Origin: Psettodes erumei
Taxonomy: Eukaryota > Chordata > Actinopteri > Pleuronectiformes > Psettodidae
Direction of reading: 5' to 3'
DNA: 64,000 nt
Assembly: GCA_016785225.1 (NCBI GenBank)
Contig: JAFBJZ010000824.1
Location: forward strand, 1-64,000
The position numbers and the translations under genes are program-made. Below are positions 34,795 to 44,411 of the stretch, piece after piece. The notes below the pieces were generated by a model, which worked only from the letters and a program-made list of their open reading frames with translations, did not search any database and had not been told where the DNA came from. The stretch's first letter is position 1; every line of letters begins with the position of its first letter.

Positions 34795-35930
34795 CCACCG
34801 GATGCATATGCATACACTTACTTTTTTGGCTTAATTCGTGTCTATGCAAGGGGGGAAAATGGCTTTCATGCAAGCACGCCGCGTGTGTTGAAACTGGCGG
34901 TCAACGGCTCTCAAACAGGAAGCGGTACGAAGCTGACGCCTTTCTGACAACTCATTCCTGTTCCCTTGCAACAGGAGGGAATCTTTAATAAAAGAGCCGC
35001 GCTGGCCACTGTGCGACAGTACAGCAGCCGGCCGTTTAGTTTTGCGGCATTTCCAGAAAGTTAGCTGGACGCCGACAAAAGCCCTTCAGTCCATTGTTCG
35101 AGGTTGCTCGCGCGGGGCAGGCTGATCTGGGGTCTGCCCGCCGCCCTGGGGTGAGGTGATACCTGCCGCAGAGGTAACAAAAGTAACAATAGCAACGGTT
35201 CACGTTGTTTGTGATCTGTTGTGTGGGACACATGCAACTGGTATAAATGTCGCCCCTTCTTTCTTTTTTTTCTTTCTTTCTCTCCCCCCGCCTTTCTTTT
35301 ATCTTGTTTTCCCTGGGCCACATCTGTCATTCCACGCTGGAGGGTTATACCTGATCTTTGACCTTAGTTAGCGCAGCCCTTGAGCCCAGTCTCACACAAA
35401 CACACAAACACACACAGGCCTGCCCGCGCAGAACAGGAGATATCGATTGGTGATAGATAGATAGAGCACGGCTGGCCTGATAAGGAGGCCATATTTGATG
35501 TTTGTTCTGGTGGTTGAGAGAGAGAGGCAGAGAGAGATTAAATCACAATGAGCGGCCCGCTCCGTCCTTGGCGTCGTCCCCACTTGAGGCTTTTACAGGA
35601 GTTTAGGGGTCGGGCTTAAAGGATGACGGGTGAGGGACTGCGGACAAGGGGGCGCCCAGTCTGCTTCAATCCACTGTGGTAACAGCCATTGATTAACATG
35701 GCCTGTAATGTTATTCAAGGGTGTGTTTTCGCACAAGCCGGCGTTTTCCAGCTCTTGGATGCACAACAACAACTGCCTCTTTTTTTCCCCCTTTCTTTCT
35801 TTCTTTTTTTTTTTTTTTTTTTTTAAACAGCAGATCTTTGTTTTCCCTCCCTGTAGACTGATTGACAGCCGTCAGCACACGCCCGTGGGCTCACAATGGG
35901 TGAGCTCAGGTCTCGCTCCTTTCCAAGCTT
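33941..35930. other. Gene-poor region, purine- and pyrimidine-rich
   Basis: Contains an A run at about 34333-34352, a long purine tract at 34353-34495 and (CA)n at about 34762-34792. Pyrimidine runs occur near 35255 and 35800. No exon is supported. Confidence 0.5.
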
Positions 35931-36126
35931 GCACACACACACACACACACACACACACGGTCACGTTTCTATCACTTCCGAGGACATTACGCTGATTTAC
36001 ATTCATTTATTTCCTAGAGACTTACCCTCGCCCTAACCATAACCACTAGTCCCCTAACTGGAACCCTTAACTAAAATTTAATGATTTACATTATGGGGGT
36101 CAGGTCCCCACAATGTGACTGCATAA
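35931..36126. repeat. (CA)n-linked teleost interspersed repeat with CCCTAACCATAACC core
   Basis: A (CA)n run is followed by GAGGACATTACGCTGATTTA, a CTAGAGACTTACCCTCGCCC segment, CCCTAACCATAACC and GTCCCCACAATGTGACTG. I recognise this combination as a repeat often found next to CA microsatellites in fish genomes. The family name is not known to me. Confidence 0.6.
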
Positions 36127-39100
36127 CCAGATTTATGTCTCCATAATATGAGAAATACAAGAGCGCGTGCGCACACACACGCCGCGAGTCCATTCATCCC
36201 ACCACTGCTTTCTGTATAAGAATTAGTTTTTAATCCTCTCTCCATCTGCAAGTGCTCCTTGAGAAATAGTTGCAGGTATTTTTTGTGTGTAAACATGAAG
36301 ACATTTTGACTTGCTCGCTTGTGTTTACTCCCCCTACTCGGCATTCAGAAGCCACTTGCGACATAGTAGTGTAGTATAGTTTGTAAGACACTAAAATGCA
36401 GTATAATGTCATTGTAAGCAAATACTAGGACATTTTAATGTGAGACTTTTCATCTGGACAGCAGGCACTTTGAGAAAAAAGTGGCAATAAAAATAATGTA
36501 ACAGCAGAGAGTTGTGAAGTCAGCAAACATATATTAAATAAAATTAAACAAAATATTACAAGAGGACACGTTTTGATTTCCAGAAATACTTGGACGCAGT
36601 ACAACATGAAAGCTGGTTCACACATAAAAAATTTTTTTTTTTTACTTGTGTCCAAGTAGCACATGTGCTCTGAATTCACATGTGGGTTTTTACATGTGAC
36701 AGCAATTTAACTGGAGACATTTGATTCCTGTTAATCTGCACAGGTTTCCTTTTAACATCAATTTGGTGCAATAGGCTATGTCAGTGTGCTGTGATAAATG
36801 CACGCCATAACTGCGGCGCAAAGTTTAAGGGTTCGTCCCACTGCTTTTGCCGAAGTGCGGTTAAATCACAATGGGCCAAAACCCCGTTCTGGCAGTGACC
36901 CGAGTGTCCTTTATACATATGACCGGAGCCTAAGCAGGATCCAAATCCCTCGGTCGAGAAAAGCAGCGTGTGTACGTATGAAAGGCTGTATATGTTGGCC
37001 AGTGTGCGCGCGGTCTCAAGGGTTGGGAGATTATGTCGACAAAAGGTGCACCTGGTGCTTTAGATTGAGTTTCTCTCCTCCCCTTCCTCCCTTTATCCCT
37101 CTTCCATCCCCCTCTCCCCCGTCTCCTCTGGCCATTTCCAACATTACCCTGGGACTTTTAAAAGATTAGACCGCAGCTTTTATAATTGTGCCACTAATGC
37201 GTGTCAACAGCTTGGAGTGAGGGAGACTAATGGAGAATACTACCTTTTAATATCAAAAAATAGCTCCCAGTTATGGGAATTCGCTGTCTAGTTATTTTAT
37301 ACCCTTATATAATCATGTAGCCTATAGTGTGTCAGGGCAGATTATTGGGCTCTGGCCCTATGTAACCGAGATCTGATGTGTGTCTGACATCATCTTCAAC
37401 TGGTAGCTCATCACCGAAGCGCTGATAACGTTATTAAATCATTGACGCCGTCGCAACGATGCAAACAGGAATGCACTGTTGTAGCCTCTCCGGGCAAGGT
37501 GGAAACACTTACTGTAGGCATTTTAGTTCAGTGAGCTGAGCCCGACGGGTCACCGGATGAATCCGAGGGGGTCGCGAGATGCTTCGCGGGGCTGGAAAAA
37601 GAAGAAAAAAGTCAGTTATGCAACATATATCTGTTTTCACGTGTGAAGGTTTTTTTCTCTCTTTTTTGTAGTTTGGTTTGAAGTTTTTTGTAAAAATATG
37701 CTAGGAATATTTCCCTGTGAAATGTAGTGGAGTAAGAGTATAAAGTAACATAAAATAGACATACTCAAGTAAAGGATTTTTTTTTTTTAATCTGTATAAT
37801 ACTTTAGTAAATGTGCTTACATGTGCCAGTTGGACACCTACAAAGATTTGAAATGACTGATTCTGCTTAAGCTGCTTTACTTCGTGGGAGAATCTTGGTA
37901 GTCGACACTGGGACGTCTGGGTGCAGCTTCCTAACTTCCTTGTTTTGTCAGTTTAACGGACAAAAATTTCCCCAATCATCAGTCACAAAGATGTTCATTT
38001 TTCTGCACCGATAAACCCCACACGCAATCCTCTGCTTTTCGTGTTTTCTCTTCGACGAGACAAACTTGCGGCGACTGCTTTTCAGGCGTATTTTCTGTGA
38101 GAAATCGATAAAATGTTTTTGCATCACTACTGTCCATGCGTGTTTTTTTTTTTTTTGCTTTTTTTCCTAGGGAAATGCATTTACAGTTCACCAGGAGTGG
38201 CCTTGTGTTCTCTTTTCATTGGGGAAACAACAGCGATACAAGCAGAGAGATGCAGGCGAGCTCCGTTTGTGTGCGTTTTCAAGGTCTGTGTGATTGCAAA
38301 TGTTCAGACACACACACACACAGCGACCTGTTATGAATCCTCACAAACTTCACAGAGCAACTGGACTAACATATGAAAAAAAAAAAAAAAAACGCTGATG
38401 CAACAAGTCCCACACAAAGTCGCAACTACTGTTTGCGTGCACAAATCTCGGCCCTCTCCCAGCCCCTCACTCCCACAGTTTGCGAGCAAAGAAACTGGAA
38501 TCAGCTGTGTGGGTGATTTCTGCATGTGTGTCTACTCTTGTGGGCATCAAATGTAATCCCTGCGCCCCCACCACCCCCCCCTCCCCCACTCCTAAAATAC
38601 ACACACACTAGCCTTCCCTTCCAGCCCAGGGGTCTCCAGTCTGCATAATAAATGAGGCTTGCTGATAGGTGGAGGAACAGGGGAGGGGGAGGGCGCTCTC
38701 TCTCTCTCTCTCTCTCTCTCCCTCTAACACACACACACACACACACACTGAAATCCGCCTGTACCATCATGCAGCCTGGGTATATACCATTCAACAGCTG
38801 TTGCCGTTGGAGAAATCCCAGGTCTCTTTACATGCTTGTTGTTTGCTCATTTATCGTGATTGCAGTGGCGGCTCCACTCGTCTTACAATCCCGATGTCCG
38901 CATCTCAACGCTAGAAACCCGCCTCAAGGCTCCGTGGGGGGGGGTTGGGGGAGGCATACTCCTACCGATGCACTGCACTGTCCTTGAGCAAGGCACTTAT
39001 CCCTAAGCTGCGCGGGGCAGGGCCCAAGTGTTTGAAGCGTGTGAAACCATCTTTCTTCCTGCAGCTTTTCCCCTGATGTTTATTAGCTAATCATTAAAGA

Positions 39101-39319
39101 AAATAAGCACATGCACGGGCCACGGGGTAAATATCAGAGGATTGGGTTTCTGGAGCTTGATCATTTGTTTCGCATGAAAACTAACAATGCTTGATGAATG
39201 CTAAAATCAAATTTCTCGCTTGACAACAAGTACAAAAGGGGGAATAATTGATAATATACCTCTCTTTGGCTCTATCATTTTTTTTCCTATAATTTTTTCA
39301 CACCAACACACATACACAC
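36127..39319. other. Gene-poor region
   Basis: Unique sequence around 36700-37470 includes a possible regulatory stretch (ACTTTTAAAAGATTAGACC near 37155, TAACGTTATTAAATCATTG near 37427). Short (CA)n and (CT)n runs occur at about 38310, 38698 and 38728. The repeat fragment at 38981-39010 is listed separately. No exon is supported. Confidence 0.5.
38981..39010 (+). repeat. Second fragment of the TCCTTGAGCAAGGCACTTA fish repeat
   Basis: Reads TCCTTGAGCAAGGCACTTAT on the plus strand, the opposite orientation to the copy at 26303-26336. Confidence 0.55.
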
Positions 39320-39640
39320 GAAATTCCTTCAACCTGCCATTGCTAACCCGGACTGGAATTATTTAATATTATGGACCTCTCACGGAGCCAACCATTCGAA
39401 AGTAATTATCAGTAATGATCTGTCGGTGACTGATCTATTTTTGCTTGATGATCAAACCAGATCTCATCTTAGATCTATATCCCGTCACATTAATTATTAC
39501 CCCCACCAGATTACATTCGTCTCTGCCAGCCCCACCTGTCCTCGCAGTGGAGGTTCATTCTTCACCCAGAGCCCATTCATCGCAGTAGCAAGTTTAGGGA
39601 ATACAGGGCAGCTGCAATGTAGGCAGGATGTAAGTATTTT
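39320..39640. promoter_or_regulatory. Candidate conserved non-coding element 5
   Basis: A block of about 300 bp of high-complexity sequence with AATTATTTAATATTATGG, AAAGTAATTATCAGTAATGA and CACATTAATTATTACC, free of repeats. It is the most enhancer-like stretch of the gene-poor region by eye. Inference only. Confidence 0.33.
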
Positions 39641-40299
39641 GAGGAAAAATTGCATTACGTTCCCTTGTGTGCGTATGTGTATCTTTGGGCTACACCTGAG
39701 CGTTGTGTGTGTAAGAAATTTCCTTTATCCCTGTATTAATTTTTTAGGTATTCTTCTATTTGCAGCCAAATCGCTTGCTACGAATGCTTAAAACCACCAC
39801 GCAAAACCAGTATGTTAACTTTCATTATTTCTTTTGTCAAATTTGTACCAGCTGTTGAATAGCATAAGTGTGGTTTCTGAATGAGTTTAACTGCATTTAA
39901 TTCTGCCTGGCGTCCCTATATTAGCATATTCTGTAGCAATGTTAGAGTAATTATGTGGAGAAATAGACTAATTAATTAAAACAACATGCGGTTCATTAAG
40001 GAAAATGGATAAAATATTTTTTTATAGTGATATAGGTATATTAGAAATCCTTGTACCATAACACCACTGCCCATAGGTATAGGCTAAGATGTTACAATGT
40101 AAAAGAATATTATGAATATTATTCTATATGCACACACACACACACACACAACAACAACAATACACACCAGAGACAGTCTATTTGCTTCCTATTGCAGTAA
40201 ATGGTTTTAACGTTTCTCTACGCAAGAAAAGTGCGTGAAAATTATTCTGTGGCCAACATTTGACGGGTTTTTGGATTTTCTGGAAATCGCCCACATGGG
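39641..40299. other. AT-rich gene-poor region
   Basis: Unique sequence with a POU-like word (TTAGCATATTC near 39922) and a short (CA)n(CAA)n run at about 40131-40160. No exon seen. Confidence 0.5.
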
Positions 40300-40710
40300 T
40301 CAACCTGACGGGGAGTCTCACTCGGACTGAACACGGTGGTGCGAGCGGCGGGGCTGCCGCTGGAAACCCCCCCTCCCCCCCCCTTCTCTCAGCGAAAAGC
40401 GCTCTCCGCCGCAGAGCTGCATTTCCCCTTTCCAAAGGGGAATAGCAGACAACAGAAAATCACTCGTTCAACTCAACCCCCTTTTTACCGCTGCATTTAT
40501 ATGCTCATTAGCACGCGCTCAAGTAATACCCCCCCCCGCTCGCTCCCCCCGAAGCTCCTTCCTATCTCGCCGATAGTGGGAGCCGCAAGCAGCGGGGCAG
40601 GGACAACCTCGCTGACCGCGCGACGCTTCGCTTCTCGCGGCAGGCAAGCGAAGCAGGCGCCGCTGAGTCCCGGGAAGTCCCTGCTACAGGGACGAGGGGG
40701 GAACTGAAAA
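40300..40710. promoter_or_regulatory. CpG-rich island without assigned gene
   Basis: Sharp rise in C+G and CpG between AT-rich flanks, with poly-C runs. It gives open frames on both strands by composition. It may be a CpG-island promoter or a Polycomb-type regulatory island. No convincing start or donor was found. Confidence 0.35.
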
Positions 40711-41451
40711 CTGTTCTTCTCGACATGTTACCACGTTAACAGACTTCACTTCATTTTATCCCAACTTATTTATAGGCTATATATATAGACTGTTAAATCC
40801 AAACTAGATTTTAGTAATTGGCTGCTATTTTTTGTCCTTTTTTTTTTTTATTTGTCCCGTTGGGCTCAACAATACAATCTTTCAAACCTCCAAAATAAAA
40901 ACATATATGGCCTGATATAAACAACATATAATTAAAAAATATATATATAATAGTGGGGTTATGCTTATGTATTATATTTCACGTAGCCTGCGCTTTTAAT
41001 TTTTTTAAGTTAACTTATTTATTTTTGTAGAAGATAAATAAATAGATATTAGATATACACTTTGGTTTTTACTTCTGCAAATATTTACGTGTTAAATTTA
41101 ATGAAAACTTTGATTTTTTTCCTAATTACCTGCAGTGTTATTCTCTTTATAAATAACTTTAGTTACTGTTTCTCTGTTGACTGCATTAGCCATATGGCTT
41201 CTTGTGTATTCAACAATGCTGTGGTGTAAAAGGTGGTTGTAAAAGAGTTTCACTTTAATGATTTAAACTGGAAGTTTTTTTATGCTGTAAAGTAAACAAT
41301 GAGAGTGTACGACTTTCAAAGTAAAATAATGCTGTTATAATGCATTTACTGTAATTTGCTCTTCAGTCGCATATTATTGTGGCATCAAGGAAACTTTGCT
41401 AGGTGTCATTCAGGAAGGGAGGGAGAGAAAGAGAGAAGGTCTTGAGAAGGA

Positions 41452-41493
<42 letters not shown>

Positions 41494-41607
41494 AGAGGGG
41501 TGTCACTGAGAGTCACTTAGCAGAAGAATACGAGCTGTCGTAGAATGAAGAGGGATGAGGCTGAATCCTGCTGCTTCTCCTCGCCACCATTATCCAGCAG
41601 AAGAGAG

Positions 41608-41652
<45 letters not shown>

Positions 41653-41759
41653 GGGGGGGGGTGTCCACACACATGTACCCTGGGAATCTCCTCAGCTGTT
41701 CCCCGTGTACCCTCTCCTTGTACCCTTCCTCCTCCTCCTCTTCCTCCTGCCCCGACTCT
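40711..41759. other. AT-rich gene-poor region with (TG)n runs
   Basis: AT-rich to 41400, then (TG)n at 41461-41492 and 41611-41650. No exon seen. Confidence 0.55.
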
Positions 41760-42190
41760 AAACACCTCTGTTTGCCAGATCTGGTTCCACTCGGCACCGG
41801 ATCAGGGCCCCTGGCAGCTGACTGCAGGTTTCTGGCCAGGATTAAGCCTCCTAATGGCAGCCACTCTGTGATGATTTACACTGCATTACTGTACACACCA
41901 ACGGCTGCCTCCTCCTGCTAATGGTTTATTACACCGGAGCCTCTCTCAGCTTTATTGCTCTTTGCCCCCCCCGCTCTCTCTCTCTCTCTCTCTTTGAGGC
42001 TGAGGTCTAATTAAATAATTTAACCGAATTACCAAACATGTGCCCAAACCTGTGTAGGAATTACTCGTGGCACTTGGTTAAGTTGTTTTATGGTTTTGCT
42101 TTCATTTCTGCCGGGCTGGGGTGTGGCGCCCGAGCTGCACATACAGATGACGGGGACAAATACTGTGAGTATATGAAATTTAATCTCCTG
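41760..42190. promoter_or_regulatory. Candidate conserved non-coding element 6
   Basis: High-complexity sequence around a (CT)n run (about 41974-41994), with CTCCTAATGGCAGCCACTC, CTGCTAATGG and GTCTAATTAAATAATTTAAC. The homeodomain-type CTAATGG word appears twice. Inference only. Confidence 0.28.
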
Positions 42191-43031
42191 TGAAAAACAG
42201 TGTATCTCCAAACTGTCAACTCTTCAGAATCTAAGCAAAACAGCATTTCTTTCAGCTCCGTGGCAATTGGTTTTTCAGATGGGTGGGTTTTAAAATGCTG
42301 TATTTAATTTGAGAAATAAGGGGAATTTTTCAATTAAAACCACATTTAATGCTCTGTGTTTCATTTACATGGTCCTTTGGATCTATGTAAGGACACAGAA
42401 TTACAAGGCAAATCCTGCCTTTCAGCAAGGCTAAACTGAACTTTTTTTTTTGGCAAACTACTCGCATAACTGAAGTTGTTCTACCTAAATTGTGAATGTA
42501 GTAAAATGCGTGTGTACTATACAGCTGTAAAATTTCTGTCGTCAAATGATTTCAATGTGTGTCATTTGGGGTTTTATGGATGCAATCAGGACAAAACAAA
42601 TAAAATCCAGAACCAAATCAAGCTCTGCTTTCTTTTCCATGCTTCCCTTTGATTCTCTATTGCACTGTCGCTCTCCAGCCTTGTCTGGCGTGTCTGAAAA
42701 CTTGCAGAAGCGATTACAACGCCCCATGGTGAAGCAGAAGAGTAAGCGCCGGAGAGCAGAAACTGAAAGTTAGGGTGCCTGCCCGCGTCAGGGGCAGGTA
42801 GCCGCGCAGCTGCACGGCATTCCTCAGTGACAGCGGCACAGCTCGCCTGTGAGGCCACAGATATCTGCCCTACATTTGTCTAATCATCCAGGGCTTAACC
42901 CTCCCGCTGGCCCACTATCGGCTCTGCGTGCGCGCGCGTGTGTGAAAGACAGAGAGAGCGCGATAGCGCGCGCGAGAGAGAGACAGAGGGACGAGCACGG
43001 GATCCCGTCTCCTACAAGTGGCAACCTACTG
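42191..43031. other. Gene-poor region rising in CpG towards its right end
   Basis: Unique AT-rich sequence to 42700, then increasingly CpG-rich with GCGCGC/GAGAGA runs at 42930-42985. No exon supported. Confidence 0.5.
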
Positions 43032-43039
43032 TGACGTCA
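43032..43039. promoter_or_regulatory. Consensus CRE (TGACGTCA)
   Basis: Perfect palindromic CREB/ATF site at the edge of the CpG-rich block. It is about 470 bp from the GC box at 43505-43514, so both may belong to one promoter region. Confidence 0.45.
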
Positions 43040-43318
43040 CCCGTTGGTTTGCAAACTGCCTATTTGAAGCCTTCGGTTTGGTATTTGGCCGTCGCTTTCT
43101 GGTTCTTGTAGAGGAACTGTACCCCCCCCCCCCCCAAGTCTATGGCTATGGCTAACTAAGTTACTAGTCCGGCGAGGCCATGAACCGATAAGAACTATCA
43201 GCAAGGCCAGCACTGGCTAACTAGCTTGGTTAGCACCTGCAATTCACGTTGACAGTAATATTTGCAGTCATGCTAATTTTGGCTAGCGAAAAACAGATTT
43301 AAAATAAAATGTACTTAC

Positions 43319-43514
43319 CGCAAAAAACGAGCAGCCGAGTCCTGTCTTCTGGTGTCTTCTAGCATAACCGAACGCCCGAACATTACATTTCTGGGTAAAC
43401 CAATATTATAGTTAACTTTCAAGAACCGAAAACACACGGTTAATGGTCGAAGGTTTCGCCCCGGCCTCTTTCCTGATTGAGTGGCAGGTGTCCATCGCAC
43501 GGTAGCCCCGCCCC
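43319..43514 (-). promoter_or_regulatory. Candidate GC-box promoter and first exon (unassigned transcript)
   Basis: The minus strand carries an Sp1 GC box GGGGCGGGGC (43514-43505). About 190 bp of unique sequence follows, and then a strong donor, GCG|GTAAGT (exon end 43319). A 61-codon ORF from 43500 runs to a stop that overlaps the donor. I do not recognise the protein. It may be the first exon of a noncoding RNA or an unrecognised gene. Confidence 0.35.
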
Positions 43515-43899
43515 AAAAACGTACTCGGATTTATCAGCTTTTACCCTCCAACTCCGACCATAATTTATAAAATGAACATCAAGTTTTTAATGACGACTTG
43601 AAACTAGCAGTTGAGAGCAAAAACTTGAATCTTGAAAAATGTTAGAAATAGAAATTTTCTAATAGATTTCAATACAAACGGGCATTTTTTTTTTGCAAAC
43701 AGTGAAGTTTCCCCTTCATAGTGATCCAATACAGGTTAAATCACTTCAGCATTTGGCTTCATTTTTAAGACCCGAAAGTTATTTCTAGCACTTTTTCTTT
43801 ACATTCCGTGTTCTCCTAACACTGATCTTAGTAATGTTTTGACGTTGGGATCAGGCATCTTGTAAGGCAGCACACAGGGGTCCTCCATCAGCTGATAAG

Positions 43900-44320
43900 C
43901 CCTCCCACCCGAGGGGAGGGTTTCTGGGGGGGGGGGGTGATCGATGATGGACACATTACCTATGTGTGTGTATGGGTAGTGCTTCTATTATGGATAGCTC
44001 TGATGGTGGAGGCTTATAAAAGAGAAGGCCCTGGGTGGTGGTGGAGGAGGTGGTGGTAGTGGAGGGGTGTATGGTGTTTAAACAGACTGGCTTTGATTGA
44101 CAGGGCTGATAGTGGTGGTGGTGGGGAGGGGGGCAGAGATATTTGGAGGAGGGAGGGGTGAGCGAGCAAGTGCTTGAGTAAAGAGAAAAGGGGGTTGTGT
44201 TGAATGCAGGTTAGAGTGTGTGTGTGTGTGTGTAGGGATGAGGGACTGAAAACTCCTGAAGGGGGTGAGGTGGGTGTATGGGGGGGGGGGGGGTTGCAGG
44301 AGGAAAGTGAGCTTTTAATT
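43900..44320. other. G-rich stretch with a TATA-like word
   Basis: Many GGTGG, GGGG and GGAGG runs on the plus strand, giving high G-quadruplex potential. TATAAAAG lies at 44015-44022. No transcript is evident. Confidence 0.4.
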
Positions 44321-44363
44321 ACCAGGGCAGAAGCAGATGTAGCAGAATTGTGCCCCCACCTCT

Positions 44364-44411
<48 letters not shown>

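Noticed and set aside
36798..37169. 123-aa plus-strand ORF
   Set aside because: Its end is a pyrimidine-rich SPPLPPFIPLPSP-type low-complexity run. The rest matches no family and has no splice sites in frame.
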